The position numbers were made by a program, and so were the translations under genes. A DNA stretch of 64,000 bases. Origin: Dyadobacter fermentans (GTDB taxonomy: Bacteria > Bacteroidota > Bacteroidia > Cytophagales > Spirosomataceae). Location: contig NZ_JAHXBN010000014.1 in assembly GCF_019924045.1 (NCBI RefSeq), positions 231,813 through 295,812 of the forward strand, given 5' to 3'. This document shows positions 8,622 through 17,516 of this stretch, in pieces. The notes beneath the pieces are model-generated. The model was not told the DNA's origin and did not search any database. It was given only the letters and a program-made list of their open reading frames with translations. Each line of letters starts with the position of its first letter. Within the stretch, counting starts at the first letter, position 1.

Positions 8622-9452
8622 ATGTCAAAAACAATTTTTATTACCGGCGCTTCCAAAGGATTCGGCCGTATATGGGCAGAGGCTTTTTTGAAAAGAGGGG
8701 ACAAAGTAGCGGCTACCGCCCGCAATACTGAAACGCTGAAAGACCTCGCAGCGCAATATCCCGAAACCCTTTTAACCATTCAACTGGACGTGAACGACCG
8801 CGCAGCGAGTTTCGCGGCGATCGAGCAAACCAGCCAGCATTTCGGCAGCGTCGACGTGGTGATCAACAATGCAGGTTACGGCTTGTTCGGGGCCATTGAA
8901 GAGACCAGTGAAAAAGAAGCCCGCGACCAGATCGAAACCAACGTTTTTGGTCTGCTGTGGGTGACGCAGGCTGCTATCCCCGTAATGCGGGCACAAGGTG
9001 GCGGTCACATTATCCAGGTTTCCAGCGTGCTGGGCGTGGCTACGTTGCCGGTACTGGGCCTTTACAATGCTTCAAAATGGGCCGTTGAAGGCCTCAGTGA
9101 AACGCTGGCCTCGGAAGTGAAAGACTTCGGCATTAAAGTAACGATCGTAGAGCCTAATGGCTTCTCGACCGACTGGGGTGGTGCTTCCGCCTCTCACAGC
9201 GAGCCGATCGCATTGTATGACGGCATCAAAGAAGCACTTTACGCCGGGCTGACACCGGATACCATCGGTGATCCGCAGGCTACACCGGAAGCGATCCTGA
9301 AAGTAGTCGACGAGGAAAATCCGCCATTGCGAATTTTCCTCGGTAAAGTTGGGTTCCCTTGGTTGAACCAGGTGTATGCCGACCGCCTTGCAACGTGGGA
9401 AGAATGGAAAGAGGTGGCTGATGCGGCTCACGGTAGCCAGGTAACTGCCTGA
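8622..9452 (+). CDS. Short-chain dehydrogenase/reductase
   Basis: A classical SDR of 276 residues. Starting at the ATG at 8622, the NAD(P)-binding motif GASKGFG lies at 9-15, NNAG at 82-85, the catalytic serine region QVSSV near 132-136, and the catalytic pair Tyr148 and Lys152 in YNASK. The frame includes a TTG at 8615 region upstream (8613), but ATG with the nearby promoter is the better start. Substrate cannot be inferred. The downstream AraC gene (9525) is transcribed in the same direction after an 11-bp hairpin, and a second AraC gene is divergent upstream, so this oxidoreductase is flanked by two potential regulators. Confidence 0.88.
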   Translation: MSKTIFITGASKGFGRIWAEAFLKRGDKVAATARNTETLKDLAAQYPETLLTIQLDVNDRAASFAAIEQTSQHFGSVDVVINNAGYGLFGAIEETSEKEARDQIETNVFGLLWVTQAAIPVMRAQGGGHIIQVSSVLGVATLPVLGLYNASKWAVEGLSETLASEVKDFGIKVTIVEPNGFSTDWGGASASHSEPIALYDGIKEALYAGLTPDTIGDPQATPEAILKVVDEENPPLRIFLGKVGFPWLNQVYADRLATWEEWKEVADAAHGSQVTA

Positions 9453-9479
9453 TTTTATTTAAATTTGATCAACATCATC

Positions 9480-9508
9480 AAATCTGCACCTTATACGGGT
9501 GCAGATTT
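9480..9508 (+). terminator. Hairpin between SDR and AraC genes
   Basis: A perfect 11-bp inverted repeat AAATCTGCACC (9480-9490) and GGTGCAGATTT (9498-9508) with a 7-nt loop follows the SDR stop codon. It ends in a short T run and could terminate the SDR transcript. Because it sits 16 bp before the AraC start codon it could also act as an attenuator or an operator. Confidence 0.6.
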
Positions 9509-9524
9509 AACCGTTTTAAAAACC

Positions 9525-10442
9525 ATGGACCATTATAAGAGCATCAGCGAGCTCCATCGCGCCAGCAATATGCCGGCTCCGGAGCATCCTATGATCAGCA
9601 TGTTTACCTGCGATGAGCTGAAAAGCTGTACGCTGGGCTGGCGTGAGTTTACGACGGACTTTTACATGATCGCATTCAAAAAGATCAAAGCCGGGCATAT
9701 TCTTTACGGCCGCACGAAATATGATCACGAAAACGGTTCGATGCTTTTCTCGAAACCCCGGCAGGTGATCGAAATGAATAATATCGAGCTGGAAGAAAAG
9801 GGATTTATTCTCTATGTGCATGAGGATTTTCTGAATGGCCACCCGCTGCATTCGGAGATTCGTAAATATGGGTTTTTCGATTATGAAGCCAATGAAGCTT
9901 TGCATTTGTCCGAGCGGGAAGAGCAGATCATTTGGGATCTTTTCAGCCGCATTCAAAGTGAGTATTTCAATAATACCGATGAATACAGCCGCGACATTAT
10001 GCTAACCCACCTGGATTCGATGCTGAAATACTCGCAGCGTTTTTATAAGCGCCAGTTTATCAATCGCACGCAGCTTTCGGGCACCACGGTTTCTCGTTTC
10101 AACGCAAGCCTGGCGGCCTATTTTGAAGATGGAAACTTCCAGGAAAAGGGGCTGCCGTCCGTCAAACTGATGGCCGATATGCTTAACACCTCTCCCCGTT
10201 ACCTGAGCGATCTGCTCAAACAGGAAACCGGCAAAACCGCCATCGAACTGATCCACATTTTCCTCGTTTCCGAAGCGAAAAATATGCTGCTCAGCACCGA
10301 TAAAACCGTCGCGGAAACCGCTTATCTTCTGGGTTTTGAAAACCCGCCCTATTTTTCGAGGTTGTTCAAAAAGGAAACCGGGTTCAGTCCGAATGAGTAT
10401 AAAAAACGGGTTGAATTTTCGGGGCAGGCCGGGGTAGCGTAG
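9525..10442 (+). CDS. AraC-family transcriptional regulator
   Basis: The ATG at 9525 gives 305 residues (MDHYKSISELHRASNMPAPEHPMISMF), the common N-terminus of Bacteroidota AraC proteins of this type; the frame upstream to a TTG at 9465 overlaps the hairpin and is not used. The N-terminal half is a cupin-like effector domain. The C-terminus carries the AraC DNA-binding domain, with VKLMADMLNTSPRYLSDLLKQETG and VAETAYLLGFENPPYFSRLFKKETGFSPNEYK. It is likely to control the adjacent SDR gene, but this is inference from position. Confidence 0.88.
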   Translation: MDHYKSISELHRASNMPAPEHPMISMFTCDELKSCTLGWREFTTDFYMIAFKKIKAGHILYGRTKYDHENGSMLFSKPRQVIEMNNIELEEKGFILYVHEDFLNGHPLHSEIRKYGFFDYEANEALHLSEREEQIIWDLFSRIQSEYFNNTDEYSRDIMLTHLDSMLKYSQRFYKRQFINRTQLSGTTVSRFNASLAAYFEDGNFQEKGLPSVKLMADMLNTSPRYLSDLLKQETGKTAIELIHIFLVSEAKNMLLSTDKTVAETAYLLGFENPPYFSRLFKKETGFSPNEYKKRVEFSGQAGVA

Positions 10443-10448
10443 TTATTC

Positions 10449-10590
10449 AAACCGTTTTTGTTGTTACATGCCTGCGGCATTACCGATGATCATCGGGGCG
10501 GCGATCGAGTGCCGTTAGGCACGCAACGTTGGTAGCAAACGATTCCGTGGTTGTAATTAAGTCCCATAGGGACGCAACAACAAATGGTTT
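10449..10590. repeat. REP/MITE-like palindromic element
   Basis: The 142-bp element is bounded by imperfect terminal inverted repeats, AAACCGTTTTTGTTGTT at 10449-10465 and AACAACAAATGGTTT at 10576-10590. Between them are four short perfect hairpins: ATGCC-TGC-GGCAT (10468-10480), CCGATGATCATCGG (10483-10496), GTGCC-GTTA-GGCAC (10509-10522) and GTCCC-ATA-GGGAC (10561-10573). It has no coding potential. I have the impression that similar hairpin clusters with GTCCC/GGGAC stems occur between genes in Cytophagales genomes, but could not check it here. Confidence 0.65.
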
Positions 10591-10702
10591 AAATATTCGA
10601 CCGAAAAAATAGCAAATACCACCCCAGCAGCGTTCTAATAGCTGATTTGTGGATCAAATTCGTTTATTTGGTCGGTTTATTGGACGTTACTCTGGAAAAT
10701 AC

Positions 10703-13006
10703 ATGATTCAATTGAAACCCGGGAAATACCGGCGTCGCATTCTTTTCTTGTGGCGGGGCTTTGGCATCGGGCTTGCCTTGCTGATTTTTTACATCGCTGC
10801 CGTCAACTACAATTTTTTCTGGCTTTTCGGGGGCATGCCCGACTTGAAGGCGCTCGAAAACCCTAAAAGCGAGATCGCCTCCGAGCTGATTTCTCAGGAT
10901 GGAAAGTCGCTCGGGAAATACCTGATCGAGAACCGTTCACCGGTCGAGATATCCGAAATTTCGCCCAACCTGATCAACGCATTGGTGGCCACCGAGGATA
11001 CCCGTTTTATCAGCCATTCGGGTATCGACCCGCGCAGCCTTTTGCGGGTAGCGAAGGGGATACTCACGGGCAATTCCAGCTCCGGTGGCGGCAGTACGCT
11101 CACACAGCAAGTCGCGAAAAACCTGTTCAATACGCGCTCGGAAGAGTTTGAAGGGACATTAAGTAAAATCCCCGGCGTGCGGATCGTGATCGCCAAAACG
11201 AAGGAGTGGATACTTTCGATTATTCTCGAACGCAAGTACACCAAGCAGGAAATCATGCAAATGTACCTGAACACCGTATCCTTCGGGAACAATGCATTTG
11301 GTATCAAAGTCGCAGCCAAAACGTATTTTAATAAGGACGTTTCCGAGCTCGATATCCCTGAATCGGCGTTGCTGGTGGGGATGCTGCAAAACCCTACCAT
11401 TTATAACCCTGTTCGTTTTCCGCAGAACGCCCTCACTCGCCGTAATACCGTGCTTGCGCAAATGCGGAAGTACGACGATATCACGGACGACGATTTTAAT
11501 GTGCTCAGCGCGAAGCCGCTTGGGCTGGAATTTGCGATGGAGACCCACGCCAACGGCCCGGCGCCGTATTTCTGGGAGTCGATGCGCGGCTATTTGAAAG
11601 CCTGGGTGAAAATGTACAACGAGGAAAACGGTACAGACCTGAACCTCTATACCAGCGGCCTGCGCATTTATACGACCATCGATTCGCGTATGCAGGAGTA
11701 CATGGAGGAGGCGCTCACACGTCATATGCAGGCGCAGCAAAAGACATTCGACGATCACTGGAAGGGCCGCAATCCCTGGATCGACGAAAGTGGCAAGGAA
11801 ATCCCCGGTTTCATCAACACCGCCGTCCGCCGCCTGCCGTATTTCAATGTATTGAAAAACAAGCTGGGCGAAGAGGAGGCGTGGAAAGTGATGAACAAGC
11901 CTTATAAGATGAAGGTGTTCTCATGGGATGGCGAAAAGGAAGTGACCATGAGCCCTATCGACTCTATCAAATACTACAAACGTTTCCTTCGGGCGGGTAT
12001 GATGGCTATGGACCCGCGTAACGGTCACGTGAAGGCATGGGTAGGCGGGATCAATTTCAAATATTTCCAGTACGACCACGTGAAGCAGGGTAAACGCCAG
12101 CCCGGATCTACATTCAAGCCGTTTGTGTACACGGCAGGGCTGGATAAGAACTTCATTACCCCGTGCGAGAAGATCATGGATTCGCCTGTTACGTTCCAGG
12201 CGGGGATCGACGATGTAAACGAAGATTATACGCCGAAAAACTCGAATGGTGTGTATTCCGAGCAGCCGCTTTCGCTGCGTCAGGCATTGGGAAAATCGGT
12301 GAACTCGGTGACGGCGAACATTATGAAGATGGTAAAAGCCAATACGGTAGTCGATTATGCCCACAAGCTGGGTATTACCAGCGAATTGCCGGCCACGCCG
12401 GCGCTTTGCCTCGGGACCGGCGATGTGTCGGTCTACGAAATGGTGTCGGCCTACTCGTCCTTCGCCAACGGCGGATATAAGGTGATGCCGATGACGATTC
12501 TGCGAATAGAAGACCGCCATGGCAAATTGCTCGCCGAATTCCACGAGCAGCAAAGCCAGGAGCTCAGTGAAAATATGGCGTATAATATGCTGTACCTCAT
12601 GCGCGGCGCGGTGGAAGATCCCGGCGGTACCGCCGGTCGTTTACGGCAGTATGGCGTTACCGACGGCAATGAAATTGCGGCTAAAACGGGTACTTCGCAG
12701 AACCACTCCGACGGCTGGTTTATGGGTATGACGCATAACCTCGTGGCCGGCGTATGGGTTGGGGGCGAAGACCGCAGCATTCACTACCGCAGCCTCGCGC
12801 TCGGGCAGGGCGGGCGTGTGGCGATGCCGGCGTGGGGCGCATTCATGCAAAAGGTTTACAATGACCAGACGCTCATTCAGTACCGCAAAGGCCCGTTCCC
12901 GAGGCCCGAAGGTTATACCGGCGAATGCGCCACCGATTCGACCCAAGTGTCGGAGGATGTATACACCCCTCCCGCCAAATCGGATGATGAAGGGGTGTTA
13001 TTCTAA
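10703..13006 (+). CDS. Class A penicillin-binding protein (transglycosylase/transpeptidase)
   Basis: A bifunctional peptidoglycan synthase of about 767 residues. The ATG at 10703 is preferred; a GTG at 10649 in the same frame would add 18 residues. A basic N-terminus precedes one membrane anchor (GFGIGLALLIFYIAAVNY). The GT51 glycosyltransferase domain carries ATEDTRFISHSGID near residue 97 and GGSTLTQQVAKNLF near 130. The transpeptidase domain has the active-site PGSTFKPF (SxxK) near 467, the KSVNS motif, and KTGTSQ near 659. It lacks the long C-terminal extension seen in some family members. It acts in the periplasm on lipid II. It is monocistronic, with a terminator shared with the convergent flavin oxidoreductase. 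Confidence 0.92.
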   Translation: MIQLKPGKYRRRILFLWRGFGIGLALLIFYIAAVNYNFFWLFGGMPDLKALENPKSEIASELISQDGKSLGKYLIENRSPVEISEISPNLINALVATEDTRFISHSGIDPRSLLRVAKGILTGNSSSGGGSTLTQQVAKNLFNTRSEEFEGTLSKIPGVRIVIAKTKEWILSIILERKYTKQEIMQMYLNTVSFGNNAFGIKVAAKTYFNKDVSELDIPESALLVGMLQNPTIYNPVRFPQNALTRRNTVLAQMRKYDDITDDDFNVLSAKPLGLEFAMETHANGPAPYFWESMRGYLKAWVKMYNEENGTDLNLYTSGLRIYTTIDSRMQEYMEEALTRHMQAQQKTFDDHWKGRNPWIDESGKEIPGFINTAVRRLPYFNVLKNKLGEEEAWKVMNKPYKMKVFSWDGEKEVTMSPIDSIKYYKRFLRAGMMAMDPRNGHVKAWVGGINFKYFQYDHVKQGKRQPGSTFKPFVYTAGLDKNFITPCEKIMDSPVTFQAGIDDVNEDYTPKNSNGVYSEQPLSLRQALGKSVNSVTANIMKMVKANTVVDYAHKLGITSELPATPALCLGTGDVSVYEMVSAYSSFANGGYKVMPMTILRIEDRHGKLLAEFHEQQSQELSENMAYNMLYLMRGAVEDPGGTAGRLRQYGVTDGNEIAAKTGTSQNHSDGWFMGMTHNLVAGVWVGGEDRSIHYRSLALGQGGRVAMPAWGAFMQKVYNDQTLIQYRKGPFPRPEGYTGECATDSTQVSEDVYTPPAKSDDEGVLF

Positions 13007-13042
13007 AAAAACAGGCAGGTCCGCAACGGTCTGCCTGTTTTT
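13007..13042. terminator. Bidirectional terminator
   Basis: Inverted repeat AAAAACAGGCAG and CTGCCTGTTTTT with a 12-nt loop lies between the convergent PBP and flavin oxidoreductase genes. A/T runs on both flanks fit termination in either direction. Confidence 0.85.
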
Positions 13043-13045
13043 CTT

Positions 13046-14416
13046 TTACGCGGGTTTGATATTCTGATTTACCCGGAATAGGTTATCCGGGTCATATTTG
13101 GCCTTCACCCGGCTAAGCTTTTCATAATTGCTGCCATAAGTTGCTTTCACGCGGTCAGCGCCTTCATCCATCATAAAATTGACATAGGCACCGCCTGCGC
13201 CATGGGGATGCAGCTCCTGCCAGTAGTCGCGGGCGAAGCTGGTCACCAGGTCCCTTTCCGACGGGTCCGGTGAAATACCTACGATTACCATCGACCAGGT
13301 AGCGTCGCGGTAATTCCAGGCAGTGGCGTCGTTACTTACCCTGCCGGCAGCGCCGTTGATGGGGTAGAGGTGCATCCCCGAGAAGAAATTGGGAATCCTG
13401 TGTGCATGCTTGATATGGACATCCATGACCTCCGAACTGAGGTGTTTCACAAAATCACCTTTCCAGTACCAATAGTATCCGGGTACGAAAAGGTCGTCGA
13501 ACATGCTTTGGAGCGCGGGAACGGGCAGCGGGCCCACAGCGTCGATCAGGGGTTTGCGGACCTTGCGTGCCATTTCGAAAACTTCCGACGCTTCTTCCTC
13601 GTCGATGCAGGACCATACAATGCCGCACATCAGTTGCAGGTGATATTGCTCGGGAAATATAGGTGCAGGTGGTATTTTGTGAAAATTGAAGAAACCACTC
13701 ACGCTGTCCGGTGCTTTCTTGATGAAATCCTGGTACCATTCCATCATCACTTTGGCGTCGTTGATGTCCCAGAACATCGGCCCGCCGTACACGGTGTGGA
13801 CCTCGTGCGCCCGGAAAAGAAAGGAAGTTACCACACCGAAATTGCCTCCTCCACCGCGGATAGCCCAGAAAAGGTCCGGGTTATCGGTAGGCGACGCTTT
13901 TACCCTTGTGCCATTGGCCAATACCACTTCGGCTTCGAGCAGGTTATCGATCGTCAGGCCGCCGAAGCGTGTCAAATGTCCCAAGCCCCCTCCAAGCGTA
14001 AGCCCTCCGATACCCGTTGTGGCATTGATTCCCGTAGGCACGGCCAATCCGTAAGGGTGGCCGGCCTTGTCCAGATCGCCGAGCAGGCACCCGCCTTGCG
14101 CCCGGATCGTGCGCGCCACAGGATCGACGGTCACATTGCGCATAGCCGACAGATCAATAACTAACCCTTGGTCACATACGCCGAGGCCGGCGCCATTGTG
14201 GCCACCGCCGCGTACGGCTACCAGCAGGTCGTTTTGGCGTGCAAATTGAACGGCCTTGACGACGTCCGTCTCGTCCGCGCAACGTACAATGAACTCGGGA
14301 CATTTGTCCACCATGCCGTTATGGACTTTTCTGGCGGTGTCGTAGTCGGTGTCACCAGGGGTAATAACCCTGCCCCTGAAATGGGGGATTGTTTTAGAGG
14401 AACTGTTTGCTTCCAT
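13046..14416 (-). CDS. FAD-binding oxidoreductase, berberine bridge enzyme-like
   Basis: The 456-residue protein is a PCMH-type FAD enzyme with a C-terminal berberine/BBE domain. The flavin attachment motif AVRGGGHNGAG has His73, which in this family forms the 8-alpha-histidyl bond. The second motif, TTGIGGLTLGGGLG at 133-146, lacks the cysteine that makes bicovalent enzymes, so a single covalent FAD link is expected. The C-terminus (VNFMMDEGADRVKATYGSNYEKLSRVKAKYDPDNLFRVNQNI) is the typical BBE tail. No signal peptide is seen. Substrates of relatives are sugars, alcohols or secondary metabolites; this one is not assignable. A terminator lies just after its stop. Confidence 0.88.
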   Translation of the reverse strand: MEANSSSKTIPHFRGRVITPGDTDYDTARKVHNGMVDKCPEFIVRCADETDVVKAVQFARQNDLLVAVRGGGHNGAGLGVCDQGLVIDLSAMRNVTVDPVARTIRAQGGCLLGDLDKAGHPYGLAVPTGINATTGIGGLTLGGGLGHLTRFGGLTIDNLLEAEVVLANGTRVKASPTDNPDLFWAIRGGGGNFGVVTSFLFRAHEVHTVYGGPMFWDINDAKVMMEWYQDFIKKAPDSVSGFFNFHKIPPAPIFPEQYHLQLMCGIVWSCIDEEEASEVFEMARKVRKPLIDAVGPLPVPALQSMFDDLFVPGYYWYWKGDFVKHLSSEVMDVHIKHAHRIPNFFSGMHLYPINGAAGRVSNDATAWNYRDATWSMVIVGISPDPSERDLVTSFARDYWQELHPHGAGGAYVNFMMDEGADRVKATYGSNYEKLSRVKAKYDPDNLFRVNQNIKPA

Positions 14417-14710
14417 CTGAGAAGGGGTTTAAATAGAAAACAAGAAAACCTACCGGTCCGGGTGGGACCGAATTTCAGATGATTGTGGTGTAGCAAAGCA
14501 TAAGGATGCGTAAAAAGCCGTGGCTTCCGCGAGGGGGCGACAAAGTATCGGCGGTTATAAATATACTAATTTTTGGTTTGATGCTCAAAAAGTTAGGATT
14601 TTATAGCAGGTAAAATGTGTGAAAAAGTGTTTGATAAATCGCCCCGGCAGGTTTAGTTTTATATTCGGGAATGCAAATCGCACTCCGTGCCCTAATCTGC
14701 CGGTATTAAG

Positions 14711-15745
14711 TTGAAAAATCCTTCGCAATGGAAATGGTTCCGTCCGCTCGTGATCCTCGTGTGGGTGTTACTGCTGAACCTATTTCTTGTTCAGAAATTT
14801 ATCGGAAGCCAGTGGAAAAGCGTGACCATCACACTGGCATGGCTCGGGTGTGCGCTCATTACCTGGCAGCTCATGGCCCGGTGGAGCGAGAAATGGCGGG
14901 CACGGTATCCCGATATTACCCAAACGCGGCAACGGATCTTCGGGACGTTTTCGGGGTACCTGGCAATCGAGGTACTCAGCCAGGGCTTCTTTTTTGTGCT
15001 CGTGTATTTAGCGCGTTGGGATTGGGAGGTATTTACCTTAAAAGAATACGGCATTTACATCAACCTTTGCGTGGTGACGCTCTTCGCGGTGGGCGCCGTT
15101 TATGAGCTGATCTATTCGTTGAGCCAATACGGAATAGCATTGCAGGAAGAGGAGGCTATCAAGAAAAAGGCGCTTCAAAACCAGTTCGATAACCTTAAAA
15201 ACCAGGTTAATCCGCATTTTTTGTTCAATAGCCTTAATTCCCTTTCAGCGCTTGTTGAAGAGGACCGCGTACAGGCTGGTGCGTTCCTGGATGAGCTTTC
15301 GAGCGTGTACCGGTATTTGCTCCACACGAGTGAGAACGGGCTGGCTTCGCTCAAAAGCGAGGGCGAGTTTATCCGTTCCTACCTGTTTCTGACCAGCACC
15401 CGCTACGGCTCGGCCATCGAAGTAGAAATGGATATCGATGAAAGCTGCGCACACTGCGTGGTGCCGATGCTCACCTTGCAAGCGCTCGTCGACAATGCGA
15501 TCCGGAACAATGTGGTGATGAAACAAAAGCCTCTGAAACTGTCGATCACGACTTCCGACAGGCAACTCGAAGTCCGGAATTCGATTCAGCCGAAGCACGT
15601 GAATGCGGCCCGCGAGGGACTAGAAACGCTGGTTTGGCGGTTCCGCGACCTGAACCTCGAAGAGCCGATGCTCTTCGACGACGGGGAGACATTCACTGTA
15701 ACAATTCCCGTAGGATCAACCCGTAACCAATTCGAAACGACGTGA
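14711..15745 (+). CDS. LytS-type sensor histidine kinase, degenerate ATP site
   Basis: This 344-residue protein has four predicted membrane helices in the first 145 residues and no extracytoplasmic sensor, followed by the His_kinase region with NQVNPHFLFNSLNSLSALVEE, His near 169. The start is a TTG at 14711; no better codon precedes the first helix. The N-box reads LVDNAIRNNV, where active relatives have ENxxKH, and the glycine box is poorly kept (GLETLVWRF). It overlaps the next kinase gene by four bases (GTGA), so the two are translationally coupled. I infer that it may be a partner subunit or regulator of the second kinase rather than an independent kinase. Confidence 0.85.
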   Translation: MKNPSQWKWFRPLVILVWVLLLNLFLVQKFIGSQWKSVTITLAWLGCALITWQLMARWSEKWRARYPDITQTRQRIFGTFSGYLAIEVLSQGFFFVLVYLARWDWEVFTLKEYGIYINLCVVTLFAVGAVYELIYSLSQYGIALQEEEAIKKKALQNQFDNLKNQVNPHFLFNSLNSLSALVEEDRVQAGAFLDELSSVYRYLLHTSENGLASLKSEGEFIRSYLFLTSTRYGSAIEVEMDIDESCAHCVVPMLTLQALVDNAIRNNVVMKQKPLKLSITTSDRQLEVRNSIQPKHVNAAREGLETLVWRFRDLNLEEPMLFDDGETFTVTIPVGSTRNQFETT

Positions 15746-16785
15746 AGCTACTGGTCAGTTATACCAAGCAGGATATTTGGATTGCTCTTGCCCTGCTTCC
15801 TGCGTACATCGTGCTGATGAACTACTTGCTGGTTGGCAGCATTTATTTTTCGGATATTTCGGTGTTCGCAAAGGCGACTATCGTTTCGACCGTCGTTTTC
15901 GGGCTTGCCTATCAGCTCATCCACGCCCGGATCGGCTACTGGTTTCGCAGGCAGTTTTCCCATTTCAAGCAAACTCCCAAAAGAATGCTGCTCATGATCC
16001 CGGCGCATATCTTTTGTAACCTGGCCATTATCAGCGGGCTGTTCTTCCTCTATAAAGCAGCCGGTTTCACGGGTTACGTATACGACCTCACCAGTTTCGA
16101 ATGGGCGCTTGCATTGGGGGCGGTCATGAACGTCGTGGTTACGTGCATACACGAGGGCGTGTACGCGTTCGAGCTGTGGCAACAGAAGCTGCTTGAAACC
16201 GAGAAGCTGCGCAAGGCCAACCTCCAAAGCCAGTTTGAGAGTTTGAAACAGCAGATCAACCCGCATTTCCTGTTCAATTGTCTCAACTCGCTTTCGTCGC
16301 TGATCGAGGAGGATGCCGAGCTCGCTACGCAGTTCATCGATGAAATGAGTAATGTATACCGGTACCTGCTGCGCAGCAACGAATCGGAACTCACTACTTT
16401 GGAATCCGAGCTCAATTTCGCGAGCTCCTATTTTCACCTGCTCAGCACGCGCTATGGGAGTAACCTGCGGCTGGAAGAAGAAATTGATCCTGCCTACCGC
16501 GATCATATGCTGCCGCCGCTCACATTGCAATTGCTGATGGAAAACGTGGTGAAACACAATGTCATCATGCCCCAGCAACCGCTTTATATTCGGTTAAACA
16601 CGACGACCGACGGCAGGCTTGTGGTCTCAAATAATCTCCAAAGACGCTCGGTTACAATCCCTTCCAGCCGGATAGGCCTGGCCAATATTGCTACGAAATA
16701 CAGCCTCCTGGGACAGGGAGAGATTAATATCGACGAAAACCCGCAGCATTTTTCGGTAAGTCTACCGCTGCTGGTGTCGGCGTAG
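15742..16785 (+). CDS. LytS-type sensor histidine kinase
   Basis: A 347-residue kinase of the same architecture as the upstream gene, with four N-terminal helices, a short linker and the His_kinase domain. KQQINPHFLFNCLNSLSSLIEE carries His near 175. The ATP-binding part retains LLMENVVKHNV as N-box and IGLANIATKYSLLGQGEI as the G-box-like segment, so it looks catalytically competent. The start codon is GTG overlapping the stop of the upstream gene. The target regulator is probably the LytTR protein at 17599, on the same strand but separated by a minus-strand lipoprotein gene. Confidence 0.88.
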   Translation: MKLLVSYTKQDIWIALALLPAYIVLMNYLLVGSIYFSDISVFAKATIVSTVVFGLAYQLIHARIGYWFRRQFSHFKQTPKRMLLMIPAHIFCNLAIISGLFFLYKAAGFTGYVYDLTSFEWALALGAVMNVVVTCIHEGVYAFELWQQKLLETEKLRKANLQSQFESLKQQINPHFLFNCLNSLSSLIEEDAELATQFIDEMSNVYRYLLRSNESELTTLESELNFASSYFHLLSTRYGSNLRLEEEIDPAYRDHMLPPLTLQLLMENVVKHNVIMPQQPLYIRLNTTTDGRLVVSNNLQRRSVTIPSSRIGLANIATKYSLLGQGEINIDENPQHFSVSLPLLVSA

Positions 16786-16788
16786 CGG

Positions 16789-17295
16789 TCACATCTTTTT
16801 CAAAGTCATCACGCTCTTGATCGCCGCCGATTCCCCGTCTTCTGGAAGCAGGTTGAAGCGTACTTTCAAAGTGGTTTCGGTTAGTTCGAGGACTTCCCAA
16901 TCGTCTTTTTCCAGGCCGCTGGGCACACTTTTCATTTTGATGACCCGCGCTGCTTCGTCGTAGGTCCAGTTGGCGGTGTAGCTTTCCTGCTCCTCTTTTG
17001 CATTGCATCGTTTGTCGCCGGTATTGGTGATGAACTTGCCGTCCTTTTGAAATACAATGAAGTCGTCGAAATCGCATTCGATGAGCAGCTGCATGAGGTC
17101 GGTTTCCTTGTCGCCGTCCTCGTCGAGGTCAAGCGGCTTGACCAGGTCCCAGGTTTCGGTCTTCCATTTTTTGTCGGTGAAAGTGATTTTGACAGGCTCC
17201 GGCGTAACGTCTTTTTTGTCGTCGTCTTTACAAGCGGAGGTCGTGATGGCGAGCAGGGAAAACAGGGTAATGTAAGTGTAATGTTTCATTTTCAT
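16789..17295 (-). CDS. Lipocalin-like lipoprotein
   Basis: About 168 residues starting MKMKHYTYITLFSLLAITTSACKDDDKK, with a lipobox (TTSAC) that predicts a lipid-anchored protein. The body has a beta-rich pattern (KKWKTETWDLVKPLDLDEDGDKETD, then ANWTYDEAARVIKM and LKVRFNLL) typical of the lipocalin-like family in Bacteroidota. The DLDEDGDKETD segment resembles a calcium-binding loop. The frame runs further upstream, but a promoter at 17323 supports the start at 17295 or, two codons later, at 17289. It is convergent with the second LytS kinase, with only 3 bp between, and sits between kinase and regulator genes. Confidence 0.75.
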   Translation of the reverse strand: MKMKHYTYITLFSLLAITTSACKDDDKKDVTPEPVKITFTDKKWKTETWDLVKPLDLDEDGDKETDLMQLLIECDFDDFIVFQKDGKFITNTGDKRCNAKEEQESYTANWTYDEAARVIKMKSVPSGLEKDDWEVLELTETTLKVRFNLLPEDGESAAIKSVMTLKKM

Positions 17296-17322
17296 GGCTA
17301 ACAGATTTGCATTTGGTTGAGC

Positions 17323-17330
17323 CAAAATTA
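17323..17330 (-). promoter_or_regulatory. -7 promoter element of the lipoprotein gene
   Basis: The minus strand reads TAATTTTG, an exact TAnnTTTG match, 28 bp upstream of the ATG at 17295. Confidence 0.5.
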
Positions 17331-17475
17331 GCATGGCTGTAAGGCTTGCCCAGCGTGTATTGTGCACCAAACGGGACAAGCAGGGGATGAAGCGTACAAG
17401 GCGATGTATGGAGTGTTCGATGGATGTAAATGTCGGTTCGGACTGGTATTTTACCGGTGCTGTTCGGCACGGTGA

Positions 17476-17516
17476 CGTTTCATAGCCCTTAAATGCCGTT
17501 TCATAGGACGTTTATG
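17476..17516 (+). promoter_or_regulatory. Direct repeats upstream of LytTR regulator gene
   Basis: CGTTTCATAG occurs at 17476-17485 and again at 17497-17506, exactly 21 bp apart, and CGTTTATG, an incomplete third copy, follows at 17509-17516. LytTR proteins are known to bind direct repeats about two helical turns apart, so this is a plausible autoregulatory site 83 bp before the ATG of the LytTR gene. The rest of the 303-bp gap (17296-17598) holds the divergent lipoprotein promoter and no gene. Confidence 0.5.

Noticed and set aside
12961..13006. Hairpin-like ACACCCCT/AGGGGTGT within the end of the PBP gene
   Set aside because: Lies inside the coding region; the stronger terminator follows the stop codon.
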